Source: Gracilaria domingensis (lineage: Eukaryota > Rhodophyta > Florideophyceae > Gracilariales > Gracilariaceae). From it: a stretch of DNA of 32,648 nucleotides. The notes below the pieces were generated by a model that ran no database searches, had not been told where the DNA came from, and worked only from the letters and a program-made list of their open reading frames with translations. How positions within the stretch are numbered: position 1 is the first letter of the stretch; each line of letters starts with the position of its first letter. The stretch spans positions 1 through 32,648 of the forward strand of contig VCMS01000431.1 of the NCBI GenBank assembly GCA_022539475.1. Reading direction: 5' to 3'. Made by a program: the position numbers and the translations under genes. This document shows, piece by piece, positions 19,770 through 29,590 of the stretch.

Positions 19770-22529
19770 ATGGGTGAACGGTTGACCTCCCCTACGGCGT
19801 GGTCTATGACCTTCGAGCGCTGCATGGACGGGGATAACGTCTGCGTGTCCCCCGTCCTGACCAGTGCGGGGCGTGCTTCCGATGCAAGCGCTCCTTACGC
19901 GCACGATTACCAGTTGGTGCAGTCCTCGCGTCGCCGTGGCCTATCCCAAACCGGTACCCCGGTTTCCCTTCCAGCGGGAGTCGACGCTGCCGAAGCCGAG
20001 ACCCTCGTGGTGCGCGAAGAGCCGCAATACGACCCTATAAGGGGCTGATCCACCTCTGAGGTATCTCCCTCACCGCAGACGATCCTCTGGGTCCGAGAGG
20101 TTCTTGCGGCGTCTAGGATGTCCGGAAAGACCACTGGAGTAGCCCGCTGGGGTGGCGGCGGCATTTTCAAACCGACCACTCGGGTTAGCACCCGGGCTCG
20201 CCAGGATCCATATCGTCTTGGCGAGGGCTATGATCCTTATGTCGCCGCTGCTGGTCCCAGCAACATCAACCCCTTGGCGGTCGCCGGAACGGTGGAGGCT
20301 CAGAAGCTCACCCCGCACGACCTTAACAGGACACATGGGCAGCCGCACGCCCATCATGGCGCCCGGTTTGCCGACATCTCCGCCGAAATGGTCGCTCTCG
20401 GGGACTGGCCGTTTCATTTCAGCTCCTCGTTCTGTCCCTTGCGGTTCCGCCATATGGCACTCTCGCAGTACAGCGCCATTGCCCGCTGGGATTGTCGCCG
20501 TGTAGAGGCGGTGCCGATGGCTCCTCCGCCACCCCGTCAGGGTGAGAAGCAGAACCGATTTGGTCGTCCTCAGTGCTTCCACGCACGGCAGAGGCACACG
20601 ACGTTCCTCTACTACATCCTAGTGGCCATCCCGTCGGACCTTCTGTTCATCCGATGCGACGGGGAGGTCCATTACTTCCGCCGCTTGGTCGATATCATTC
20701 ACCGTCTGGACGAACCAACTGGTCACCTCGAGGTTAATCTCGACTACGTGGCGTTCGAATGCCCTTTAGACACCAACTATTGAACAGACGGTGGCAAGTG
20801 GGCGACCCATGCGATGGCCGAGAGCCGGGTTCGTCACCGTCATGGTCGTACGCGTACGATGCATCTCTTCCACAACGTTGAATACTGCTCGCAGAGCGAC
20901 CAGAACCGCCGTTCGTGGTATGTGAGCTGACCGTCTTGGTGGGATCACTATGAAGTTTGCCAGTGGTTGGAGGTGCCGACCCCTCCGGTTCTAGCGTTCT
21001 TTGGAAGTAGCATCGTCTCCGAAAGGAACAATGCGTACGCCGTTTGGTCGGTTTCGCGTAGCGAATGGGCCGTTATGGTGGCGATTCTCGCCCTTCAGGC
21101 ATCCGTGGACGGTGTGACCTGGGACACCCGCTGTCCTGACAAGGCCGTCGGCATCAGCGGTACTCAACCAGTTGGTCGTGTCTTCCACATCCCGACTGAT
21201 GTCATTGGAGACATTCGTGCGATGGGGCTTGCCGCCATTGTGGAAGGTACGAAGTATACTGCTCAGCAACTCGACAACTACCTCACGGCTGTGAGTAACC
21301 ACAATTGGGGCGACCATCAAGGTTGGGACGTCTATGACCCTGAGGTACAGAGCATAGTGCCCTTGCAGAACCAGCATGTTGCTGGCGAGGACCCTTTTGG
21401 TGACGACGATACCATGATGGTGGCCGCCGAGAATTGTGAGTCCCCTGCATTGCCTCCGTCGGCTCCCGTGCAGGCCACTTCCCCTACCAGTGTGGCGGCT
21501 CCCACCCCTGGTGGTCCTCCAAATGCTCACGCAGCGGCGCATCTTCCCGCCCGCAGGACCCATGGGCCTCTCCGCGTTGGTTTTCAGTCGCTCCCGGTAA
21601 ACGAGGTACCTTCAGGTGGTGACAGCGGTGCGATTCGGAGCGCTCTGGCGCGTCTCAACCACGCGTCGATGGTGCAATTCAACAGTCCTGGTCCAAATGA
21701 CATCCTCACCGCGGTGGATACCTTGACCAACTTGCTCCCAGTGGTCGCTCACCATGAGCGGCGTACCAGCGAGTTGTGGCAGTTCCGCGACAGCTTCCAG
21801 CGCAAGCTCTACCGTGAGGTGACTGCCTATGTCGGTCAGCTGAGCAACCTCGTGGAAGGCCATGCGCCGTTACATCGACCCCCTGTGGAAAGTTTCAACC
21901 CGTATGGCCCAGCGTCTCAGGCGCCTGCGACCCAGACGGTAGGCTTCGGTGGTCTCGGGAGGTATCAACCGCCAGGTGGAGCTCCTGGTGCAGATCCTTC
22001 GGCACCCTTTCATACACCGCTTGGTCCTCATAACGTTCCTCTCCCTCCTGCCAGGACTGGGATGGGAGCACCAAGTGGTTTCCAAACTGGTTTCTGCTCG
22101 GCTCCGCTTCCGTCGTCGTCCAGTGCTCTTACGGCGCCTGCTGGTCCTGGGCCTTCGAGAATTTGGGCACCTCCTGGTCTGACCCTTGGTGCAGGGCCGT
22201 CCACCGGTGTTGATCCTCCTCCGACCTCTGGCGGTATCCCTCCGACTAGCTTGCCGCATTCCTTCCATCCACCCACTGGTCCTGCGAACACCATGCCTGT
22301 AGTTAGCCGCGGCACCTCAGTAGGGCCTTCTGCCTCTACTCTACTACCAAGTGGTGGTGCGCCAGCGAGCGCAGCCAGCGGCGGAGGCGGAAGCTCCACC
22401 GGTCCTATGTCGGTTTTCTCTGGTGGTGGAGGTTCCGCGTCGTCTTGCGGTACCTCTCGTGGGCGTGGGCACGGTCGCGAGACCGGTCATGGTTTCGGAC
22501 GTGGCCGTGGTTCTGCCAAGGCCTCCTAA
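19770..22529 (+). pseudogene. Antisense extra gene of the retroelement, three in-frame TGA codons
   Basis: A single frame stays protein-like for 920 codons from the ATG at 19770 (MGERLTSPTAWSMTFERC) to TAA at 22527. It is interrupted only by TGA at 20046, 20781 and 20928. The N-terminal half (after an internal ATG at 20118, MSGKTTGVARWGGGG) is rich in aromatic residues and His, suggesting a folded domain (FHFSSSFCPLRFRHM, LEVNLDYVAFECPLD, PSWWDHYEVCQWLEV). The middle has a helical segment (RLNHASMVQF through LYREVTAYVGQL). The last 200 residues are Pro/Gly/Ser-rich and end in RG repeats (SRGRGHGRETGHGFGRGRGS), typical of nucleic-acid binding. I do not recognise the family. It converges with pol (150 bases between ends). 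Its position between pol and the 3' repeat recalls antisense ORFs of Tat-type elements. The TGA codons may derive from CGA or TGG; recoding is possible but not needed. Confidence 0.55.
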
Positions 22530-22568
22530 GTAATCTTGTGGTTAGCGCTTGTGGGTCCGTCTTTGACT

Positions 22569-22574
22569 AATAAA
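22569..22574 (+). terminator. Poly(A) signal AATAAA
   Basis: AATAAA 39 bases past the TAA of the plus-strand gene, followed by a GT-rich stretch (GTGTCTTGCGTTGTGCGTTA). This is the expected layout of a cleavage/polyadenylation site and supports the plus-strand gene as a real transcription unit. Confidence 0.6.
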
Positions 22575-22679
22575 GTGTCTTGCGTTGTGCGTTATGATCT
22601 GGTTCCATTTTCCTGTTAGGTTAGTTAGCATTTCATGTGCCAGTTGGCGTTCAACAGCTTAGAAAACCCTCCTCCCTCC

Positions 22680-24568
22680 TTAGCGACGCGTACCACTCGG
22701 AGGAGTACCAGTTGGTGGGGGCGTTCGCCCATGTTTGCGCCAGTATCGGATGATGAATTTGTTAGGGATATGACCAGGTGGTTCCATAGAGTCGTACTCT
22801 GGCGACCATCCGTACCATCCTACCCTGTACCTGATACCCTTTGTGATGTGTTCGTGACCTACAATGGTGTCAATAGCACACTCCTGGGTGTCTACTTGAG
22901 GATGTGACTCTTCTGTTTGGTCGCGAGGTGCTTGGCTCCCCATAACTCGATCTCCCGTGCCTCTTGGGTCGTGGGGTCAGCCGTTACGGCCCTGATGGAA
23001 CGTTAACCGCTCGGTTGACTCGTCAGAGGAGGGGCTATAGGAGACGTTTCTCCCCTTTGACCTTCCTTCTGAGTTGGATCACTTATTGGTTGTGTATGCG
23101 GTGCCGTCGTTTGTGCGGCCTTGGCAATCCTATCGATGGAGACGGTGTTCTCCAAGCCATCCATTATGACCGTAGCGGTATGCTCATCGGAGCGAATCAC
23201 CTTATATGGTCCCGTCGACTTGCGTAGTAGTTTAGAGTTGATATCCTCCTAAATGCGGATGTCTTCCTCTATTTCCGCTGGCGTCGGTCGTTTACCTTTT
23301 GGTGGTACGTCGATGTAGACCATGTCTTCTGCTACCACTTTGGTTACTATGCTCACCGTTCGGTCATAATCTGCTTTATAACGATCGTGGACTGCTGTCA
23401 TTTTGACTTTGGCGGCAGCCAGAGCAGCGCGTAGCTTCCGGAGTATGTTTCGCTTGACCTTCGCAGGTGTGAGTGTCCCTGCCGCTTCCGAGCGGTCGGG
23501 TCCGGGCTGGACGATAAAGCCGTGTGGTGTTCGTGAAAGTACCAGTTCAAACAGGGTGGTCTGGGTGACCCTGTGGACCTGGAGTTTGTACGCATATGTC
23601 AATGGTTGGACATATTCCGACCATTTGGTTTGGTGCTCTTCGACGTAGTGCCGTAGGCGTGCCACTAGGGTCTTATTGAACCGTTCTACTTGGCCGTTTG
23701 TTTGCGGATGATAGCCCGTGGTGAAGTAGTGTTTGACCCCTACCATGGTGCAAACCGCCTCAGAGAACTTAGAAGCTAAGTTCGAACCATTATCGGTCAG
23801 TAGGTACATAAGAGCACCGTATGGGTAGACCCAGTTCTCCAAGAAGGCTGTCGCCAGTGTCTTTGCCGTTTGGTTCTTCAGGGGTATGGCCCTGGTGGGC
23901 TTCGTGAACCTATCGGTTATGACTATTACAAAGCGAAAACCCTCCGAGGTCTTTGGCAGGGGCCCCAGTATGTCGATCGCGACGAATTCCAGGGGCCCCG
24001 TCGCCGGGAATAGCTTCAGGTACTTCCTGTGCTTCCTCACACCACCTCGGGTCTTAATGCACGAGTTGCACTCAGCCACATAGGTATATACGTAGTTAGC
24101 CATGTTCGACCAGTAGAATTGCCTCCGAAGGGTATAGTACAACCGCATGGCTCCAGGGTGTCCCGAAAGCCGTTGGTTGTGTGACAAATACAACCCTCTT
24201 TGTCTTAATGACTCAGGTACAACCTTCTGGAGAGCTCCGTCTAAAGGTGAGCGTCTGATGAGGTACCCATTGTGGTCGACGTCGAACTGAGAATCCTTCT
24301 TTCTTACTACGTGAGCGAGCGTTTTGCACGACCTATGGGCCGATTGTTCGCGTAGGAATTCCTCACGGGTGATTGGAGCGTGTTCTCCTTCTTCCACAGG
24401 GAGGAGAGTCTCCACCACCACTTGGTACGTACTGTCATCATGCCAGTGTCCCTTCAGAACTTCGTTGACCTCGTGGTTCGCTGATTCTATTGTAAAACAT
24501 GGAATGTCGTCTTCCACTGGGTCAGTGTCCAATCCTTCGGTACTCAACCGGTACATTACATCCGCCAC
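22680..24568 (-). pseudogene. pol: Integrase with C-terminal chromodomain
   Basis: The frame from 24568 to 23249 has the full integrase plan. An HHCC zinc-binding domain (HNQRLSGH ... ECNSCIKTR) precedes the DDE core: VAIDILGPLP, LLTDNGSNLAS and YHPQTNGQVERFNKTL, so all three acidic residues are present. After a TAG at 23249-23251 the same frame continues with LLRKSTGPYKVIRSDEHTAT, the GPY/F motif of gypsy integrases. A frameshift later, residues at about 22880-22734 read IVGHEHITKGIRYRVGWYGW and EYDSMEPPGHIPNKFIIRYW, a clear chromodomain. In chromoviruses this domain directs insertion to marked chromatin. The catalytic core is intact, but the stop and frameshift should detach the targeting domain. 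Confidence 0.85.
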
Positions 24569-25949
24569 TCAGTGCTTGACCCCGGGGCGGCCGTACTGCA
24601 CATCGTAGTCAAACTCCGAGAGTCTTAGGCGCCATCGGGCCAGACGACCCGATGCGTCCGCCAACCCTAGTATCTACCTCAAAGAGTCATGATCCATTCG
24701 AAGCGTGAAGCGCACACCATATAGGTAAGGAAGTAGCATGAGCATACTTTAAACAAGCGCTAGGCATTCCTTCTCCGTTACAGTATAGTTCTGCTCTGCT
24801 TGGTTCAGAGCTCTACTCCAGTACCCAATTGGTGCGAGCGTGCCGTCCTCCTGTTCCTGCATTACGCAGCAATCTATTTGGGCGTCCGACGCGTCTGTGT
24901 CCAGCGTATACAGGAGTCCCGTTTTCGGCAGTGCCGGTACCGGTGGGGAGAGAAGCGCTGCTTTCAATGTGTGGAAGGCCTCTACCTCGTCTTCTTCCAA
25001 GTGGCCGAAGTGTGTGGGTTGCCCCTTCTGCAACCTCCGGTTCAGGGGTGCAGTTATCTTTGTAAAACCCTTAATGAACCGCCGGTAGACGTTATATAGA
25101 CCTATAAAGGATCGCATGTCCAACGTAGGGAGCTTCGCTTCCTGTACCGCTCGGATATTCCGTTTGGCCACTTCGAGTTTCCCGGGGCTTTTCGTATGCC
25201 CTAGATACTCTACCTCTTGGCTGAAGAACATACATTTTCGTAGTTTGAGGGTCACGCCTGCCTCCTGTAGCAACCGAAATACCACTTGGACGAGTGAGAA
25301 GTGTTCCTCAATGGATCGCGAGTAGATGACTACATCATCTATATATACCAATGCGGTTGTCCACTTCACCTTAGACAGTATGATGTCTAATGCTCTTTGG
25401 AAAGTAGCTGGGGCGTTTCGCAAACCGAACGGCATACGTAAGAAGCGATACAGGCCTGCGTGGCATGTAAACGCAGTCTCATCACGATCACCCTCTGGTA
25501 TTTCGATCTGCCAATAGCCGCAGTTCGCGTTCAGTGTGGTGAATATGTTCGCATCTCCTAGGGAGTCGATGCATTCATCCATCCTCGGGATGGGATATGA
25601 GTCCCTCACCGTTACGGCGTTGAGTTTTCTGTAGTCAATACAAAACATCAACGGGTCTCTCTTCGTTTTTGGACTAGCACTACAGGGCTAGACCATTCCG
25701 AGTTTGCCGGCTCTATAAACCCCTCGCGGAGCATCCGCTCCACCTCCTCCAGCTCTACCTCACGGGCCTATGTCCCGCGCGGTATGGCTGTTGGTGGATG
25801 GGACGGGAGTCCGGTTTGAGGTCAATCCTATGCTGGGTGGCCTTAATGGCTCCCAGATGACCAGATCACATGGTACTGAATGGCTCAAAGAGTCCGAGGA
25901 TCCGGGCTCTGAGCTCTTCCCCTTCAAGTCCTATATTCACTTCCGTTTT
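24569..25949 (-). pseudogene. pol: Reverse transcriptase and RNase H, catalytic Asp lost
   Basis: The RT region starts near 25860 (HRIDLKPDSRPIHQQPYRAG, after a TGA at 25866-25868). It is frameshifted near 25740 and again near 25640, and is then open from 25651 to 24749. Motifs in order are LMFCIDYRKLNAVTV, YPIPRMDE, FTTLNANCGYWQIEI, RFLRMPFGLRNAPATFQRAL, ALVYIDDVVIYS and VEYLGHTKSPGKLEV. The YIDD box is intact. In motif A the expected catalytic Asp (LDxxSGYxQ) is Asn, encoded by AAC (minus strand) at 25529-25531. RNase H follows (LYTLDTDASDAQIDCCV, TEKECLALV). It is cut by TAA at 24749 and TAG at 24674, both at positions where relatives have Trp, and by TGA at 24569. The gene is non-functional both by missense and by nonsense changes. 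Confidence 0.85.
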
Positions 25950-27218
25950 TTAATTCGTCACTGGGTCGAGCTCCAGTTTCGGGTCTTCTCGCTCAGCTAG
26001 TCGCTGCACCATATGGTCTGTTTGCGGCGAATTGGCACTGCCTCCCCCCTCTTTAGCGTCCACGGCCTCGTGAGACCATTGTGGTTTGATCGTAAAGATC
26101 GTACGAGGAGCCGGTAGGGCCAGACCAATTACGGTGTGCTTTCGCAACTTAACCGGGCGGTTGGTGAAGTTACTGAGGTAGACCTGAAACGGTTTTGTCG
26201 GTATGTTGTCGACTCTACCATTTGCCATTAAGGTCATATGTCGTTCAGCCAGCCGTGAGTGGTTCTGAATAGATAATAAACCAGGTTGTTGGCATGTCAC
26301 CTTCACTACCAAGTGGTTCATAGTCGGTATCGTTACCGTTTTTGCCAGTCGCACCTTGTTGGAGAGTGTATTTTCCGGAACGGGTTGGTGGCAAATGCTT
26401 TTCTCCGTGGGAGAGGCACCCTTTTGGTTACCAACGATGGCAATACGGGGGCCATTGTGGAACAGCACCGTCTTAGAGTGTGGGAAAATCGCCCCGACGT
26501 GCTGGTCTATAAAGGTCGTCCCGAGGATACAGTCTGTTGCCAGTTGGTTAACGGCTATGAAGCGGACTCGGACCTTCATGGTGTCAATCTATACCATTAT
26601 GGTAAGCGCGCCCATGACGGTTAATGGTGTGTTATTGGCGTCAACCAGCGGGTTAGTTAATGTACATGGCTGAAGCTTAGTAAGTTGTCTGTTAGTTAGT
26701 AGTTTGGCATTCTCCAGAATAGGTCCTGCTCCGGTGTCCAGGACAGTGACGCATGGTACCCAGTGGTTAGAAGTAAACCCGAGGGTGACGTTTACCTTAT
26801 AGTTACTATGCTTTAGGAAGCATATGGGTTCGGTGCCATCCATGAGGCTCTCCTCCCCTGTAACCAATGGGTAATTGTCCATACTTGCACCACTTGTTCT
26901 GGAAGGCCTTCCACATTCGGACAGTTGGGGGAGGTCTCTATCCCAACTGTTCGGCGTTTTCCGCCTGCGGGCAGGCTCCGTTTGGTCCTCCTCCGTAATG
27001 ATGTGTACCTGATGAGGTGTGGCTGCATTGGGGCGCGCATTTGCGTGTCCCGTGCCTGCGCTCCGCGCTGTAGGCCCAAATATATCCTGGTGGTTCTGCT
27101 GGCGAGCAGTCAGGAGAGCGTTCCTGTTCTGCGGAGCCACACTCGGGCACGCTGTTGCCAAGTGGTGAGGCGATAAACAGAACCAACACAGGAGATTACC
27201 GTTTGTCGGGTCCTTCAT
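25950..27218 (-). pseudogene. pol: Zinc knuckle and retropepsin-like protease
   Basis: From an ATG at 27218 the frame reads NLLCWFCLSPHHLATACP, a CX2CX4HX4C nucleocapsid knuckle (about 27188-27147). It then passes through a hydrophilic linker to VPCVTVLDTGAGPILENAKL. There DTGA is the active-site motif of retroviral-type aspartic proteases. The flap and second half follow, with a TAG at 26589-26591 in the middle, and ILGTTFIDQH matches the conserved ILG strand. The frame goes on to TAA at 25950-25952, just before RT. Apart from the one TAG the 1.27-kb frame is open, so this is the best-preserved part of the element. Confidence 0.8.
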
Positions 27219-28950
27219 CGCGAGCGACGGCGCGCGTGTTGGGGGACGACCTCCAGTCGGTGCTACACTCCGTTGCTGTGGGGGTGGTCATCTATCACCA
27301 TATTGGTTGAATGGCACCGCTCGGACCGAACTGACCAGTACGGATACCTGTGATGGTGGAGCTGAGGTTTACCTCGAGGGTGGTTCACTGGATAGCGAGC
27401 TGGACTAGGAAGTGTTACCGTGCGATCGGGTTGTCGGTTGTGCATGCACCAAGTGGACTGGGTGACCCTGGGAGGCATACTGTGTGGATGCCTCATCCGT
27501 AGTGGTCTCCTCTTTTTCTACGTCAAACACTGACGGCCTGGTTTTTCCTTTCTCCTTCGATGGTTTGCCAAGTGATGCGGAGTCTTTCCTGGCGCCTGAC
27601 CGGACGGTGTCGCTTAGTCCCTGTGCATGTCGACCTAGTGCGTTGTAGTCGACCGTGCGGTTGGTGGCTAGGTAGTTACGAGCCTGTGATCGGATAGACT
27701 TCGCCACGTTGTCGGCGTACGATTTCAACCTCTTGGTAGTAAAGACACTTCCACAGCGAGAGGCTAATGCCCACAGGGAGCGAGCGAATTCCAATTCGGT
27801 TTGTACCGCGCGCTGGCGGTACGCAAGCACCTCTGCTTACGCCTCCTGAATTACCTCATCGGTCGCCTAGGTTTCCAGTAGAAAGTCAACCACCTGTGGG
27901 TATGTCGTCAACATTTCTGTTTGGTCTTCGTCCACCGCCATGGTGTTTTTTTGGAGGCGGCTATGGAGCAACGTTCCAGCTTGACCAGTTATGTAGAATT
28001 GAAACAACTACATGGCTGCTGCCTCTGAAAACCCATTCTGGTCAAAAGCTGTCTTGAACCTTTGAAGGAAATCAATGATCGCAATAGGGTCATCCCCACT
28101 AAAGCGAGTCTCACCCAGTTGGAAACGAGCTTCCTATGATGCTTCGTTATCTTCTGAGCTACCTCTTTGGTATACTCAGCCTGTCTGTTCTCCAACCTAT
28201 AGGTACGATAGTCAACCGATTTGGTGAATAAATCGTTAAGCGGTATGAGCACCTGTACGTCAGTCTCTTCGTCGAAAGTTGAGTCCGAATCATTGTACCT
28301 TTCGGTCTTACCCTTGCCGGTATTCTTTCCTTTCTTCTGGCGAGAGTCCTTCGTCTTGCGTCGTGAACCTTTACGGTCGTTTTCTCCTGACGAATCCGAA
28401 TCGCCTGAGGACGAAGAGAGTCCGAGTCCGACCGGCGACTCTTTCTCTTCCCCTTTTGTTTTTCTTCTTCTTACCATTTGGTTTACGTCGACGCTCGTCT
28501 CCTGAGCTTGACGAATCTCCATCAGGGTCTCCATCACTTGGTCCTGACGGAGCTACACCAGTGGGTTGGGGGAGGTATACGTACCTCGGCCCTCCATGCC
28601 AGGAGGCTCTGCCCCTTTCCCCATGCGGTCGATAAATCTTTCACCAATCGGTTGTGTAGGAAGGTTAGGATGGAGAACACCAAGTGGTTTCGTGGCCTCT
28701 ACAGCAGGCTGGGGAGCATGCTTCATGAGGGCGGCCTGGGCCACCATCTCAGGTTGAAGCTTAGCTCCCTGCTGCTGCAAAGCCAGCATAACCAATCGGT
28801 CAATGTGACTCGTACCTCGTTCGCGAGGTACTGTAGCACCACCACGGGTACCTTGTCGAGAATCTCTTGAGAGGCTCGATCAACTACGACTCGGGTGACC
28901 TCGTTCAGGTCCAGCCGAGGCCCGACTGGGACCTCCATTTGGTCTACCAC
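27219..28950 (-). pseudogene. gag: Gag capsid region, several stops and frameshifts
   Basis: The N-terminal part starts near 28950 (DLNEVTRVVVDRASQEILDK), shifts frame near 28800 and continues with LQQQGAKLQPEMVAQAAL and a stop at about 28553. A charged, Ser-rich segment follows (LGLSSSSGDSDSSGE, basic KGSRRKTKDSRQKKGK). After another shift near 28110 the capsid homology is clear: RFSGDDPIAIIDFLQRFKTA, then LFQFYITGQAGTLLHSRLQ, and VLAYRQRAVQTELEFARSLW. Stops lie at 28008 (TAG), 27867 (TAG), 27837 (TAA), 27403 (TAG) and two more before the zinc knuckle. Gag forms the particle that packages element RNA. The order gag-knuckle-protease fits a single Gag-Pol product, since capsid and protease share a frame. 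Confidence 0.7.
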
Positions 28951-29140
28951 TGGGGTTGTTACTGGAGCGGGCTACTCCGTTGCGGAGTCTGCTCCTCCGT
29001 CCACTTGGTCAGCCCGGGGAAGGGTCGAGGGGCCCCCAGCCTCTCGGTCTACCTTCTTCCCATTAGGTGGGCGTTCCTTCCGAATTAGGTTCCTCCGGGT
29101 TATCCAACACCGGATAAGACACTGAATCCCGTACGGGGTG

Positions 29141-29150
29141 ACCACTTGGT
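29141..29150. promoter_or_regulatory. Outermost non-LTR copy of the dispersed palindrome, upstream of gag
   Basis: ACCACTTGGT, the reverse complement of ACCAAGTGGT, lies in the leader between the right terminal repeat and the gag start. It is the only full-consensus copy in the untranslated leader, so it is a candidate regulatory or packaging site. Function is not shown. Confidence 0.3.
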
Positions 29151-29329
29151 GGAGCGCTCGACGCCCTTTTCGGGTGACGCACGCCCCGTTTCTCTATTTA
29201 GGTAACTGGTGTCGGAGCAGATTGCTTCGCCAGGACTCGGCGAACCAGAAAGCCATCCCGCTGGTATCTAAGTTGAATTCCTATAACCTCCTCCATCCAA
29301 CAACCGACTTGCTCTCCTATAGGGCATCT

Positions 29330-29590
29330 GGTTTCATCAACGCAACTTATGGGTTAACCCGCATCGGAGTCTGATCGAGCTGGTTGCGCACACTGGATGA
29401 GCCCTGGCTTGGGCTCGACACATTGTCGGAGGAATGAACGCGTTTGTATAACCTAAAGGTCGGCAGCACCGCTCACGTTGAGTCTTTCGCTTACTAGTGC
29501 AGCGCGAGCTTACCAAGTGAGCTAAGGCCTGCACTGGTTGCTGCGGCAGGCAGCAATCTGTAGCAGCAAAACGCCTTTGCTGGGATGCAC
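29330..29590. repeat. Right terminal repeat remnant (5' LTR candidate)
   Basis: Homologous to 18540-18770 in the same orientation; the shared blocks include GAGCCC-TGGCTT-GGGCTC, CGGAGGAATGAA, CGCGT, GGCAGCACC, TAGTGCA, TTACCAAGTG, GCCTGCACTGGTTG and GCGGCAGGCA. It carries one dispersed palindrome form (ACCTAAAGGT, 29451) where the left copy has ACCTAATTGGT. In the orientation of gag-pol it would be the upstream LTR and would contain the promoter, but TG/CA ends and a tRNA primer site were not found. Confidence 0.6.

Larger units (their letters stand above)
18564..29460. repeat. Dispersed ACCNNNNGGT palindrome array
   Basis: Copies start at 18564, 18577, 18693, 18780, 19090, 19399, 19425, 19597, 19909, 20714, 21167, 22070, 22271, 22346, 22707, 22773, 23355, 23620, 26008, 26152, 26308, 26758, 28473, 28643, 28679, 28791, 29141 and 29451. 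Sixteen fit ACCANNTGGT. Six are ACCAAGTGGT (18693, 19597, 22070, 22346, 26308, 28679), one is its reverse complement (29141), and three are ACCAGTTGGT. Further one-off and 11-base forms are common (for example 18648, 18799, 26075, 26593). Outside this interval I find only three matches to the six fixed bases (545, 2694, 5518). Chance would give roughly one per 4 kb. The largest gap, about 23.63-26.0 kb, covers the most conserved part of pol. The role is unknown; see findings. Confidence 0.85.
18540..29590 (-). mobile_element. Composite Ty3/Gypsy chromovirus-like retroelement with antisense extra gene
   Basis: The minus strand carries, in order, gag, a CCHC zinc knuckle, aspartic protease, reverse transcriptase, RNase H, integrase and a chromodomain. 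That order (RT before integrase) defines Ty3/Gypsy elements, and the chromodomain marks chromoviruses. Diverged direct repeats at both ends look like LTR remnants. A long plus-strand gene (19770-22529) lies between pol and the left repeat, as do the antisense extra genes known from some plant Ty3/Gypsy lineages. All parts share a dispersed ACCNNNNGGT palindrome that is scarce elsewhere, the best evidence that they form one unit. The copy is dead: many stops and frameshifts are present, and the RT has lost a catalytic Asp. Exact ends, primer-binding site and target duplication could not be placed. Confidence 0.7.

Noticed and set aside
20991..22399. Minus-strand open frames of 120-190 codons opposite the plus-strand gene
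   Set aside because: They follow from GC-rich codons of the real plus-strand gene and show no family resemblance or regular order with gag-pol.
29394..29450. Hammerhead ribozyme in the right terminal repeat (CTGGATGAGCCC...)
   Set aside because: The CUGANGA core has an extra base and the GAAA strand is missing after the stem in both copies.
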